Shown here piece by piece: positions 50,239 to 62,413 of a stretch of 64,000 nucleotides of DNA. A program made the translations under genes and the position numbers. The first letter of the stretch is position 1, and every line of letters begins with the position of its first letter. A model generated the notes under the pieces. It worked only from the letters and a program-made list of their open reading frames with translations, had not been told where the DNA came from and ran no database searches. The stretch is from Epiperipatus broadwayi (lineage: Eukaryota; Onychophora; Udeonychophora; Euonychophora; Peripatidae), in NCBI GenBank assembly GCA_028023455.1, contig JAQFVV010000315.1:540501-604500 (forward strand). Reading direction: 5' to 3'.

Positions 50239-51415
50239 AGATTAGTCTAATAAAATGGTTACATTACAAATATCATTAAATAAAATAATTCATAATATAA
50301 TTCAAATAAGAAAGGTATGAACAAAAGGGTAGAACATAAATAGTTCAATGGAGAAGAGATATGATTACCGTCCTGGTTCCTTGCTCCTGTTCGGCGGTAT
50401 CGTGGCTTGATCCAACTGTCGATAGGTATTTGTCCAGACAATGAAAATGGAAATATGTAGCATGGTTTCATGAAAAGTCCTACAGACATGGCACAAAGTT
50501 CAGATCACTATTAGGTGGATACTGCGGCATTTTGGATGGTATTTAGGAACCTCAGCGATAGGCAAAGCTATTTATTTGCCTAGCCAAGCATAGTAGAATC
50601 CATCAAATTCATATGACTTTTAGCTTGAGCATGTTCAAACTTCTCCATGATTTTGAAGGCGACAGTTGTCTAACTTTTTGGAATAAAATCTTCACAAGCA
50701 AAATCTGAAAGAGTTCTCCAAAGAGCAATCTGAATGCCAGCAAGAAAACTCTGAATAACCAAGTCTTTTGTTCTCTTTCCTATTTATCACTTTTTTGTAA
50801 GCTACCTTCTATTGTTTGTATGAATTTAGATCTTGATAAGCCCCATGCTCCTTTGTTTCAAGGTAACATTTTCTAAAAATAACTTTTACTTTTTTAGTCT
50901 AAATTTATTTCTTTAAACTTTGAATTTTATTAATTAAAAAAGAAAGAGAAGGCCATCTTTAATTTGCCTTGAATGGGCTAATTAATTAAAAATATACATT
51001 TTTTTAGAAAATGTTGGCAGGCTTATCTCAAAATCAAATCATACTAAATATTTTAACTAGATTTTAACAAAAAATATATTCTTATTTTTTTATAGTAAAA
51101 TAAGCATTTTTAAAATAAGCATTTAATTTTAGCAGAATTTTGCATTAACTCATATATATATATATGCTTGATGTATATATATGTTTGACTAATAAGTTTT
51201 ACAAGTAATTTTTATTAACAGAAATCTAATCTTAGAATGGAATTTATTTAACATGAAATATTTAAATGTAAATACAAATTTAATAAACATAATTAATTTT
51301 AGCTTTAATGCAAAACCCTGCTAATATTGGACTATAAACTTAATTCAGGCCTCCAATACTAACTAAGTTTATAGAAGATGTGAAGCATGGATCGGACTTC
51401 AGATCCATTGCTTCA
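49294..51415 (-). repeat. 2.1 kb LTR, left (3' LTR)
   Basis: 2122 bp, matching 55108-57241. It includes a (CT)n-(TA)n compound repeat at 50139-50234. The end forms a stem: GAAGCA-TGGATC at 51382-51393 against GATCCATTGCTTC at 51402-51414, with one bulged base. Confidence 0.85.
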
Positions 51416-51639
51416 TTTCCAAATAGTTAGTGAGCAAAAAAATGTTAAAAAATGCTCTTGCTTCAGATCAGAGATAAAAATTTTGTGCCAGGTGAGTTCA
51501 AGCCTACTCTTTATTTGTTGTAATATTTAATTTGTTACTGACTAACAGTCTTTCTTTCTTTTACTATATAGCTAACGGTTTATCCATAATTCAATCTTCT
51601 GTATCTTAAATCGAGTCCGTGTTGTTTTTTAGTCTAACA

Positions 51640-52100
51640 AGTTATATTTATCTTTTTAACTTCTAAATTTTTTGGGATCCAGTGGAATGCAATGTTTTAT
51701 GTTTGGAGCATTATACCGTCTTTGTATGCCGTGACTATCTTTCAACCTAAAAGCATTTTCTCCACACTTCTTTTTTAACGCATACGGACCTTTATATATT
51801 GGGAAGAACTTTTTAACTTTCCTCCATGCTTTACTATTTGGCTTAAGGTCTCTTAGCCATGCTTGGTTTCCTTTCCTGAATTTATATTGCTGGTTTCAAT
51901 TCTTGCGATGCCGAGCCGTACGTCTTAATTTATCCCTTGCCTTCTTTTCTTGCTCAGTCATGTTCTGGACTTGGAGACAGATTTTCATGCTATCAAGGTG
52001 GTGTCTAGGGTTCCCACCTGGTTCTTCTCCAAAATATTTTATGTTGCTAATCTTTGCCACAAGAGTTATAGTCTTGATTACTGTCACAGTAAAGATTTCA
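51640..52100 (-). pseudogene. Integrase C-terminal (GPY/F-type) remnant
   Basis: On the minus strand, FGEEPGG ... EKKARDKLRRTARHRKN (51896-52087) is followed by one stop and then, in a continuing frame, FRKGNQAWLRDLKPNSKAWRK, YKGPYALKKKCGENAFRL and RYNAPNIKHCIP, ending in a TAA near 51648. The G-x2-AWLRDL, KGPY and NAFRL-D blocks are the chromatin/DNA-binding C-terminal region of Ty3/gypsy integrases. The catalytic core is absent. It cannot act alone; its value is in classifying the surrounding long-LTR element. Confidence 0.8.
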
Positions 52101-52104
52101 CTGT

Positions 52105-52392
52105 CTATTGCAACTGGATTGGGTTCAGCAGCTGTTGATCATTTGTTTTTTTACTCTCCTTATTCATTTGTCCAGAGAAATCCGACTGGTGAGTGGCTTC
52201 ACTTGTTTCATAATCATTCGAGGATTTCATATCAGTGTCGTCTTGATTTTGAGTATCATCTTCTGGTGATGCTTCTGTTACAATACTCTGTTCTTGATGG
52301 AGTTCCATATGTGCCTCCAAATGGTTCAATCTTTGCAATGTAATATTCATGTATTCTTGAAACATGTTCATCATTTCATTTTCATCTCTCAT
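52105..52392 (-). pseudogene. Acidic coiled-coil ORF, possible gag remnant
   Basis: 95 codons starting at an ATG (52390-52392), MRDENEMMNMFQEYMNITLQ... The first 35 residues have heptad-like hydrophobic spacing, and the rest is rich in D, E, S, T and Q. It lies directly upstream of the integrase remnant on the same strand but in another frame, with a stop (LLNPIQLQ then TAG). Position and composition would suit an N-terminal gag piece brought next to integrase by an internal deletion. There is no capsid or zinc-knuckle motif to confirm it, and it could be chance or a spacer between ORFs. Confidence 0.4.
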
Positions 52393-53332
52393 TTCTTTGA
52401 TGAGATCTTCAAGTTATACTCTTGATCATTATGAGTACATATTGACCTATAAACTTCACCTCTCTTCTGTTCCTCCATTTTTGCCTACTATTGGCTATTT
52501 TGCTAGACAACAAACACGCCTTATTTCTAAAATGTATTTTAGTCTTTTATAAACTAGATAAGTATATTTATTACGTGTATCTAGGAGCTATATTCTTCTG
52601 TATATAAAAAAAATTACTTCTTTTTAAAATAAGTCAGTATTCTAAGTTCCAACTATCTGTTTTATTTATATGTTTTCAGAAATTAACTTTGCCTAATTCA
52701 CGAGGTCCTATCTTAAACCTATGCCTATATGTATCTGTGTGTACATGAAAAAAAAATTCTGCCGTGTCTGTTTTTAATATTTATTACTACATATTATTCT
52801 CCTCACTTTACTTTATTTATTTTTATATTTCATTAAAATGTCACTGCTATGTTAATATAATTAAAATAACCCACTTACAGTTTGACCTGGCTTTCTCTGA
52901 CCCTTGAAACAACTAAAAATGTATTTACATTAATATACAAGTATATATACATATCAAGGAATATGTGAGCAAAAATATGCATAAGTCAGGTTTAAAAATT
53001 ATTTTGGCTCACTACGCATACATTTTTTTATTTTGATCATCTACCTCCTATGGCTTATTTATAATCTGATATGAGAGATTGCACTTGCCGACAAATTTAT
53101 TTGAGAAGGGTGCCAGTGGACAAGACAATGGCCATATCAAATATACACATTAATGGATAATGATCCAAGAACACATTGATAAGGTTTATAAAGTTTAATG
53201 CGATTACAATTTATTTTGATTTTCACTTCAATTTCAAAAAAAAAAAATCTCTGCATGAATAAGTAAATGCTATTTTAAATGACAATATTAATTAAATCTA
53301 AGATGTATAACAACTAAGTACAGTAATTTGTC

Positions 53333-53514
53333 TGACCTGGGTTCGAAACCAGTTACCATTTTGGTCATGACACAAAAAAAATCAATTTAAGAGCCTAAAG
53401 TACGATTAACAAAACAAAATATACACAAAAAAAAATTAAAAATAAAATCCCATGATAACCGCCACTCCAAATTATGAACCTGGGATCGAAACCAACTACC
53501 ATTTTGGTCACAAC
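53333..53514 (+). repeat. Two 40 bp repeats with tRNA B-box-like cores, 143 bp apart
   Basis: 'gacctgggttcgaaaccagt' (53333-53352) and 'gaacctgggatcgaaaccaa' (53476-53495), each followed by 'taccattttggtca'. GGTTCGAAACC resembles a Pol III B box / T-arm, but no matching A box or cloverleaf was found, so no tRNA is called. Confidence 0.6.
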
Positions 53515-53787
53515 CCAAAATAGATTAACAATTATCAAGCAATTTTACAGAATCATGCATTGAGATCAAAAACTGTTTAAAAAACATTTATATAAAAACG
53601 GGTTTTACCGAACTATAATGAAGTGTATACCATATATACCCATATATATATGAATATATACATCATTAAATAAGCATATATATGACTACATATAAATATA
53701 CAAACAGATATACCTATATAAATATTTATTTTATTATCATGTACATGACTTTATTAGAAAAATTCATCATATTGCGAACGGCATACT

Positions 53788-54006
53788 CCTATTATTTCAG
53801 GCTAGTAAATGCTGGTCGCAAATATAACACAGAAACAATGATTGCAGACATAGACCTATTATTTCAGGCTACTCAGCAACTCTAAAGTGTAAGGGGTCTT
53901 CACCTAAACGGTTACTAAGGGGGTCTTCACCAAAAACGATCACTAAAAAACAAGGGCTTCATCTAACGGTTACTCAAAGGGGTCTTCACCTAACGGTTAC
54001 TCAATA
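53788..54006 (+). repeat. Short tandem repeats (67 bp pair, then about 28 bp units)
   Basis: 'ctattatttcaggcta' occurs twice, 67 bp apart (53788 and 53857). From 53890 four diverged units of the form AAGGGGTCTTCACCTAACGGTTACT follow in tandem to about 54004. Confidence 0.75.
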
Positions 54007-54639
54007 AATGATTCAATAGCATAATCTGAATTGATAAAAAAAAAAATTAACTAAATGTGGTTGACATATATGTTATACAGAAACTACTTTAATATATATA
54101 TATTTATTAAGACGAACACTTATATATATATTATTTCAGAAGTTGAAAATCAAATTTGATATTTTATTAACAAAACTTATACTTATATATATTTGCAAGG
54201 AAACGTAACTGCAAAATATTTAAAAGTGAAAAAAAAATTTGTATGATTAAAATTATTCATTAAAGAAACAAAATGCAGAGAAAGTGAAAAAAATATTTGC
54301 TGACACCGTACGTTGACACGTGTTGATTTGAACATATCAAACTTTTTGATCTTAGAAAATTTTTCTATTAACGGAAAAAAATGTTATCTATTAGATCTTT
54401 ACAAAAATTTATACAAACGGGGGAAAAAAATTCTATTATCTAATTGTACTTTTTACCAAAATATTAACACTATCGTAAATATGTTATATTTCGAAAAACA
54501 TTATTACATCAAAACTTCTCATATGTAAGTAATATTAAATAACATAAAGTACGAAAGCTATTTTAAGGGAGGGCGGGTGGGCATATATTTGTCACTTCCG
54601 CCTCATCAAAGCTATATACTTTATACGGATGAAAAAATA

Positions 54640-55100
54640 TGGTAACTGGTCATGACAAAACTACTCATTAAGGGGAAAAAATTGCTATAACTCTAAAATC
54701 TCATTTTATAATCACAAAAAAAAAAACAACAACAACTAACAGAGTGTTAACTTTTCAAATATAAAATATTCCTTTCATATATATATACTAAACTCGGAAA
54801 AAAAAATGTTTACCTTATGACACATTTAACTTGTTAATTAATTTAAAAAAATGAAATTTGGCTCACGTTAGGAAACAAAACTCGGAAAAATTATACATAT
54901 ATTTTCATATAAATATATTAAACTAAAACAAACTTCTCAGGGTACTAATTTTTTTTTTTAAAAAAATGACATACGTCCCACTGCGACAAACTTGGAGAAA
55001 ACTTTTACATATATCTATTACTTCAAATCCCCTATTCCTATTCTTCCAATAAAAAAATGAAATTTGGCCCATGTTATTGGCATCAGAATGCGGAAAGAAA
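54640..55100. repeat. Degenerate repeats at core edge
   Basis: Blocks beginning AAAAAAATGAAATTTGGC or AAAAAAATGACATACGTC at about 54846, 54960 and 55053, each followed by AACTCGG/AACTTGG-type phrases and ACATATAT, lie directly next to the right LTR. This is the same position as the 105 bp array in the 32516-37264 element. Confidence 0.5.
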
Positions 55101-55107
55101 ATTTAAC

Positions 55108-55965
55108 TGTGACAGTCAGACGATGTATGTTGGTTTAACCCAGTTTGAATACTAGGTGAAAGTACCTCGAGGCCATCCATACGCGAGATATTAAATCAAG
55201 AATACTATGACCTCTGCCGTATTTGCCTATTCTCGAGGCTAATTACGAACAAACAACATTATCTGAGACACACATAAATTATTTTCTCACCAGCCACAAA
55301 GCTTAGCAACAAAGGTAGAGACATGGACAGGAACACCTATGGAGCTAAATAGTTCAATGCGCAATAAAAGTACTAAGAAATGTGTTTTGCATGCCTGGAT
55401 CATTGGAAAAGTAAAATAAAGTATTATAATAAAATTAGGATATTCAAGCTTTTTATAGTTAAATAATATGGTTATTTAATGACTTTAAAATATTAAGAAT
55501 GTTTTTAATGGTCTCCGCTATTCCCCTAAATTAATGAAAACCATTAGACACTAAAAACAGATTAAACGATATAAGATTTTTGCGGTCTAAGTCTTTTCTT
55601 CCCAATTTTAATAAAATTGTCAACCTGAATCTTCTCAATAAAGTACAATAGTAAAAATATTTCGCAAAGCATTTTCTAATTGCTTTGCACTAAAAACAGA
55701 CAGTTTAAAAATTATTTAAAACGTATATAGCTAAATCAGATTTACGTAATAAGCTACTGGCGGATAAAAGAGGGGTTATTGAGGAGATCAAGTTGGCAAA
55801 CAAAGGAAACTTACTTGTATGGAATTTAGAAACATAAAAAAAATTGGGAAGAGATTTTAAATGAAAAAAATTAACTTTTAAACTTAACCGCAATGGAATA
55901 CAAAATATTTACACATGTTAGTAATGAAGAATAGTGAAGGAAAAAATGTTAAATATTGATAGATG

Positions 55966-56006
<41 letters not shown>

Positions 56007-56026
56007 TATATATATATATAAATATA

Positions 56027-56062
<36 letters not shown>

Positions 56063-57241
56063 ATTATTTTAATAAAATGGTTACTTTACAAATATCATTA
56101 AATAAAATAATTCATAATATAATTCAATTAAGAAAGGTATGAACAAAAGGGTAGAAAGTAAATAGTTCAATGGAGGAGAGATATGATTACTGTCCTGGTT
56201 CCTTGCTCCTGTTCGGTAGCATCGTAGCTTGATCCAACCATCGATAGGTATTTGTCAGGACAATGAAATTGGAAATATGTAGCATGGTTTCATGAAAAGT
56301 CCTACAGACATGGCACAGAGTTCAGATCACTATTAGGTGGATACTATGGCATTTTGGATGGTATTTAGAAACCTCAGCAATAGGCAAAGCTATTTATTTG
56401 CCTAGCCAAGCATAGTAGAATCCATAAAATTCATATGACTTTTAGCTTGAGCATGTTCAAACTTCTCCATGATTTTGAAGATGACAGTTGTCTAACTTTT
56501 TGGAATAAAATCTCCACAAGCAAAATCTGAAAGAGTTCTCCAAAGAGCAATCTGAATGCCAGCAAGAAAATCAGAATAACCAAGTCTTTTTTTCTCTCTC
56601 CTATTTATCACTTTTTTGTAAGCTACCTTCTATTGTTTATATGATCTTAGATCTTGATAAGCCCCATGCTCCTTTGTTTCAAGGTAACATTTTCTAAAAA
56701 TAACTTTTACATTTTTACTCTAAATTTCTTTCTTTAAACTTTGAATTTTATTAATTAAAAAAGAAAGAGAAGGCCATCTTTAATTTGCCTTGAATGGGAT
56801 AATTAATTAAAAATATACATTCTTTTAGAAAATGTTGGCAGGCTTATCTCAAAATCAAATCATACTAAATATTTTAACTAGATTTTAACAAAAAATATAT
56901 TCTTATTTTTTTATAGTAAAAAAAGCATTTTTAAAATAAGCATTTTATTTCAGCAGAATTTTCATTAACTCATATATATATGCTTGACATATATATATAT
57001 ATATATATATGTTTGACTAATAGGTTTTACAAGTAATTTTTATTAACAGAAATATAATCTTAGAATGAAATTTATTTAACGCGAAATATTAAATGTAAAT
57101 ACAAATTTAATAAACAATTAATTTTAGCTTTAATGCAAAACCCTGCTGATATTGGACTATAAACTTAATTCAGGACTACAATACTAACTAAGTTTATAGA
57201 AGGCTGTGAAGCATGGATCGGACTTCAGATCCATTGCTTCA
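55108..57241 (-). repeat. 2.1 kb LTR, right (5' LTR)
   Basis: 2134 bp partner of 49294-51415, with a TA compound repeat at 55969-56060 in place of the CT/TA tract and the same terminal stem near 57207-57240. Confidence 0.85.
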
Positions 57242-60200
57242 ATATACATTACTTAATTTTGACAAAAAAAAAATATTTCTTTCATCTCTTCTACCCCTTG
57301 CTCCAATCTACTCTTACTATCTTTCTAACACTTTAATTTTCTTTCTCCTTATTGACACGAATGTGTATTAACAAATTTATAATATATATATATATTGAAA
57401 CAGACAGATCGAAGGATCGATCTTAGTTTCATAGTTTTCATTTTGAAGTACGGTAATTCTAAATCACTATTTACCCGCAATGAGGCTTTTTCTATTCCAG
57501 GCCACATAAATTTTAAGTTAGTTATTTTATGCTTTGTTTAAAAGAATTTAATGTAAATATTACAAGTATAAATATTACAAATCATGATAAATAATATTCG
57601 TGTGTGTGGTTTGTAGGTTTATATTCGCTCAATTTAAAAGTTTCATTGCGTGTATATATTTTTTTTAATTTTAAATCTTTCAAAATTATACAAAGTCATT
57701 TAAAAATGCTGATCAAAAGTCACATTCCTTTGATCGGTATTTTTAGTCAAATCTTACGTGTACAAAATGTATAGAATAATTAGTTTGTACTTTGAAAGTT
57801 AAGATAATGAATTTCAATTTTGTATTCACGAATTCCTATGTAATTATTTAGTTTGTCAATTTAGAATCATGTATTGAATTTAGAAATAAATGTAAATCAA
57901 ACAATGGAAATGAGAAATGTAGGACTCTTATCAAGAAATGCGAATGCAATTGTATAGCCAAAATTAGATATTGCTGGAGGCCAGAAAATCAAAGGAGGCG
58001 GAGTCATGAACAAAAACTATGCAGAGTGATCAACCGTAGCCATCTTATATTATAATATACTAGGGGACTCTACTTTTTGACTTTGCTGTGGGTAGACCAT
58101 CTCGGGCTACAGCAAAGTAGTTGTGCCAGAGAAATCATCTCAACTGTGATTAAGAAGTTGCCCGGTAAATTGCAATAATGTTGGGCTAAGTCCAAGAAGC
58201 TGATCCCTGTTCTGCCGATTTAAATCTTTCGAGCCGCTGATCCATAATGTTTCCTGTGCTTCCAGTTTTCTCAATTCCAACCTTTAAATTAATCATGCCA
58301 TTCTAAGGAATCCAAAATGCGCGCCTACGTTCTGCATAAACATTACCGCAAGGAGAAAAGCCGGACGAAGAAGAATGGTAACTCTTGTTACATGAACTTT
58401 TTAACTTTCCTCTAAGCTTAATAATTTTATTATTTAATCTGTTATGAATTAATCTAGGTAATTACATGTAAATTTCTTGCTTTCCTTCGTTAAAATGTTA
58501 CACTAAAGCCTGTCAGTAAATTTCTTCTCTAATATTTCTGTGCTCTAGTCTTTAGATGATAATTTACTAATATTTTGTGCCTAATAGTAATTCATTAGTG
58601 AATATACTTATATTTTTATTATTACTTACATTTACAAACAAAGCGATGCCAATAATAATATTTTTCAACTCTAGTTAAAGCCATTAAAGTTTATTTCATA
58701 GTATTATTAGTATATTCATTTTAAAAGTAATTTTCTTTTATCGAACTAAAAAAAATTGGTTCGTTTATGTTGAGTTGAGAAATATTCAAGTACCTGCATT
58801 GTTCCTTTTATTTTGTCAAAATGATATTTTAATCTTTGCTCCAAATAACAAATATAAAATAAAGTCTAAATTTTTATTATGTTATTTTTTATATATGAAC
58901 GGAGTAATAATATAAAGTGAATATTTTTGTTACTATTATTACCTTCCGAACAACCTGGGGAGTTATGGGTTTCAGAGTGAAATTAATTAATCGTTACTTT
59001 TGTGATCTTTTGATTTCGCTATGTTTTATTTTGAATAGTCATATCAGATTGTTGCGTAGAAAATGTTACGGAGAGATAATCAAGGTTTTATATAGTTTCG
59101 CTTTAAGTCCACTTCCGATCACTCTTCCTCGATGTTACTGTGGCAGTGCCTTTTCCTTCGCCTAAATTGGCGTCTCGTTTTTACTACCAATTGGAAAGAA
59201 AGAAATTCTTCTCCAGATAATCTCTTGGATCACCGGGGTTCGAAAATGATCCCGGCTGGTTGTAGTGTCCCGGATCTACTTGGGGGCATTAAGACTTGTC
59301 AAAGTACAAGCCGCCCGGTCTTCCGTCAATGCACCGCAAGTTATTATTGTAGTATATCTTAAGCTCTGCAACCATCAGTACATCATTATTATATTATATT
59401 TTTATATAAAACCTCCTCCAATTATCCGTATACGTAATGGTTTGAATCTATTAAAATCAAACAACTTAATATAAAATAGTAATTGAATATTTTAAATGCT
59501 CAAATTACTCTGATTCTCATATCAACTCAGTACGACCATTTAAAACATATAAATATTGGCATGCGTTTTGTCTATCAGTCTAAAATGATTATTAAGGACT
59601 AGTAGCAAATTATTAGAAATATACGTATGAAAATTTTACCGTATCTGTACATAGTATTCAATGATTTCAATAATTATTAAAAATTTATCTAATCTATTTT
59701 TGTCTCTCTTGTCTTATTACTCTCGAAATCTAGTTAAGCACCTGCTGTCTGTATCGACAACTTAAATATATATTGAATTATTAACCGTACCAATATCTCG
59801 AATATAAGATATATATGAATAACTGATTGTAGGGTAATTTAGTCTGTGTTTTCCGACGAGCTAGTAAAGGGAAAACCACGTACCGTTGTTGCGTTGTTCA
59901 TCGGTTGGTCATGCCAGGGGTTTGGGTTTGAATTTGGTTTGCATTTTGGAATTTATTCCTAGATGTGGACTGGGTTTGAATTCGGATTACTGTGCGTGAT
60001 TAAGCATGGTGATTTTACCGGTACAGTAGTTGAAATTTTGGACGCCCTCCATGGTGCTCTGATGAAGAAATCTCCCACACCCTGCAGAGTGAACAAGAGT
60101 AAATATTAAATTATAGAAATACTCGATTTTTTTTCATACCATTGAGATATATATATTTTGCATTATAAAATGCGAAGTTTAAAACAATGTTTTGAGTAAG

Positions 60201-61444
60201 TCAAATATACTAAATTTTTTTCACCCTTGCTTTCAAGTAGTTTCAGTTGAATAGATTGCCTTCTAATATTGTTAAGATAATATAGTGAGATTTTTTTTTT
60301 GAAGAAAAAAAAAGTGTGAAAGCGATTTTGAAGTTTTGTTTTAACGACAAAAATATTGAGGAATGGTTTCAAAGCAAGTGAAAACCTGTATTGCGATTTT
60401 GTGCATTTATTTAATTCAAAATAAACGAATGTTATTTCATAAATCCTTTTGCAAGTTCATTTTTTTTCGTTGTTTGAAATTTTTTTTTGAAAAAAAAAAA
60501 AGCAAAGAAAGTAGGATTACTTTTCATGTCTTAAAAATAAACATGTGTATGTGTGTATATATATTGTTTAATATAGAAATCTTATCAAAGTCAGTGCATA
60601 ACATAAATGTCAGTTGAATAAAGTTATTGGCCAGAATATGTGCTATCCGGTATTAAGTAGAGTAACCGTTTAGGTTAAGTTTTTTTTGTATAACACCAAT
60701 CAGCCAGATACAGTCGGCAAAGTGTTAAGGGTATATACACTTACGTTATAGAAACTTGAAATTGTAATTGATAACCCCGCAGAAGTAGCGTTAATATTAA
60801 ACATTCTACATAAAACATTATGTTCTTGAATCAAATGGTTTTATTAAGTCACGTAATAAGTATATATTTGGGGGATCAGTGGATTAAATTATCTATTGGT
60901 CACATGTTGCTGGCTGGCGCCTTTCAAATAAATTTGTCAGCAAATATGTTTGTCCATACAGCAGTGGTGAGTTTTTGTTTGGTCTATAAAAGAGAGAAAT
61001 GGTGATATATATATATATAGAGAGAGAGTTACTGACAGTATTATAAGAATATTATTGTGTTATATACTAATTGTTAATATGTTTTGTTTTATAGGACTGA
61101 GGAGAACAGTTCGAACTGGGTGAAATAAAGTTTTTCTCTTCCCTTATTAATAATTTAGATACACGTTATCATATCATATATACATAAATAAAAAAAAAGG
61201 TGAAAAAAAAAGGGTTTTATATAACAGAAATCAATCGGAACGTAGGCGAAAAAAAAAAAAGAGAAAGGAAGGAAGACACACAAACTGGATGAGAAAGGTG
61301 GGAACAGTATCAGCAGCGGGGGAGGATTTGGCATATAGGATCAGGGATCAGTATCTTTTATGAATATATATAAATAAAAAAATATTTCGCAAATAACTAA
61401 TTCACGTGCTAGAATTACACATATAATTAATAAAAGAACATAAA
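57242..61444. other. Unassigned DNA with GC-richer islands
   Basis: No protein domain is recognised. GC-richer islands lie at about 58000-58380, 59100-59345 and 59840-60080. The first begins after a TATATTATAAT stretch, carries a stem-loop and ends at a donor-like AATG|GTAACT (58377-58383). The second contains a GGGGTTCGAAA block. TG at 57396 directly follows a TA tract (57382-57395), as at the long-LTR starts, but I could not find a matching CA end. A TATAAAAG box is at 60985, and an acceptor-like TTTTATAG is at 61087-61094. Part of the right end may be the 5' LTR and leader of the next element. Confidence 0.45.
58080..58118. other. Stem-loop, 10 bp perfect stem
   Basis: ACTTTGCTGT (58080-58089) pairs with ACAGCAAAGT (58109-58118) around a 19 nt loop, in a GC-richer island of leader-like appearance. 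Possible structured RNA; not assigned to a family. Confidence 0.6.
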
Positions 61445-61513
61445 ATGGCAGAAATAGAAGGGAACAGTAAATCATCTGGAAGTAGTGCGGAACCATCAGA
61501 CACGTCAGTGACT
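61445..61513 (+). CDS. Candidate short 5' coding exon of the gypsy element
   Basis: An ATG opens 23 codons rich in E, S, T and P up to a consensus GTAAGT donor at 61514. Read straight on, the frame meets TAG at 61523-61525. If the 81 nt from 61514 to 61594 (GTAAGT...TTTACCAG) is removed, the frame joins the gag frame at 61595 in phase. Splicing is an inference from signals and frame only. The simpler alternative is that translation starts at the ATG at 61610 and this is an upstream ORF. Confidence 0.4.
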
Positions 61514-61594
61514 GTAAGTGAATAGATTAAATAAACAAATAACTAGTTACTGGGGAATACGCACACAATATAAAAGGAAGACAGTGTTTACCAG
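61514..61594 (+). other. Candidate 81 nt intron
   Basis: GTAAGT at the left and TTTACCAG at the right, with phase 0 and the frame open on both sides. It also holds a TATAAAAGG box at about 61570, which could instead be a promoter element. Confidence 0.35.
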
Positions 61595-62413
61595 TTGAAA
61601 CGGGTCAGAATGGACAAATCATTTGACCCTCAACACCTTTCATTCAAAATTATAGATTTTTATGGGGAATACTGGGAAAACCCCCACGAACATGTCGACA
61701 GCTTAACAGATGCTTTCGAAATAACAGACCTAGATAATAAGCAACAAATGGCCATCATTCAGCATCATTTGAAATCAGTCGCCAAAGACTGGTGGACCAT
61801 ACTGAGAGGAAAACCTAGAACTTTTGAGGAGTACCGGGACAGGCTGCTAAAGACATTCTGGGGCGAGGAAAGACAAGAAATAGCATTGCGTAGCCTTATC
61901 AAAGAATGCTTTCCCGCAGGGAACCGACTTACCCTAACAAAATTTTTTTCGCAGCAAGCAACCAAGTTTTGTTCGTTGCACACTTTCAACTGGTCAGATT
62001 CCCGAGTTATTCGAATGATAGCATACAATATGCCACAAGAAGTTAGAGGGCTGATGATCAGTAGCCAAATACACACTATTTCTGAGATGACAAAGTTCTT
62101 GGAGACAGTAGACCAACACTTCAGATCTCCGGCACCAAATAACAGTAAAAGTCAGCCCATTAAAACCATCCACCAGATGACGAACCTAATTTCAGAGAAG
62201 GAAAACCAGGATCAGCAAGCAAATTACTTATGCCCGGTTATAGAAGTAAATATAGAAGACAACAGGGTTACGGTTTTGATTGACTCAGGCAGCCAAGCTT
62301 CAATCGTATCTGCAGCTTGGATTAATAACCTAAAAAGAACCCGCGAAATCATGCAGTTGCCAACTCGACCTATTCAATTCACATTGGCAAATGGAAAAAA
62401 AAATGCTAAGTGA
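61595..62413 (+). pseudogene. Gag capsid and protease start of a Ty3/gypsy element
   Basis: A plus-strand gag-protease frame, first ATG at 61610. Residues after it form a capsid-like helical region (AKDWWTIL, FWGEERQEIALRSL, FSQQATKFCSL, RMIAYNMPQEVRGLM). No CCHC zinc knuckle is present. About 35 residues later the frame goes into VTVLIDSGSQASIVS, an aspartic-protease active site (D-S-G-S) that looks intact. The frame ends by a one-base change in a nine-A run (62395-62403); the protease sequence continues in the next frame. Codon use is more balanced and GC is higher than in the neighbouring DNA, as expected for a recently arrived copy. The start of the element (5' LTR) was not resolved. Confidence 0.85.

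Larger units (their letters stand above)
49294..57241 (-). mobile_element. Ty3/gypsy-derived element with 2.1 kb LTRs and gutted core
   Basis: Direct repeats at 49294-51415 and 55108-57241 start TGTGACAG and end CATTGCTTCA (TG...CA) and enclose a 3.69 kb core. The outer flanks read ATAT on both sides (49290-49293 and 57242-57245). On the minus strand the core holds an acidic, coiled-coil-like ORF, then a decayed integrase C-terminus ending about 220 bp before the 3' LTR, where a gypsy integrase should end. Protease, RT and RNase H are missing. This is the one long-LTR element here that still carries recognisable pol sequence, and it ties the group to Ty3/gypsy. Neither a clear PBS nor a clear PPT was seen. 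Confidence 0.7.

Noticed and set aside
53339-53351. tRNA gene from the GGGTTCGAAACC motif
   Set aside because: No acceptor stem, D-arm or anticodon arm can be drawn around it.
60900-60920. TGGCGCC as a lysine-tRNA primer binding site for the 61 kb gypsy element
   Set aside because: Only seven bases match and the TATA box and leader lie downstream of it, so it is in the wrong place.
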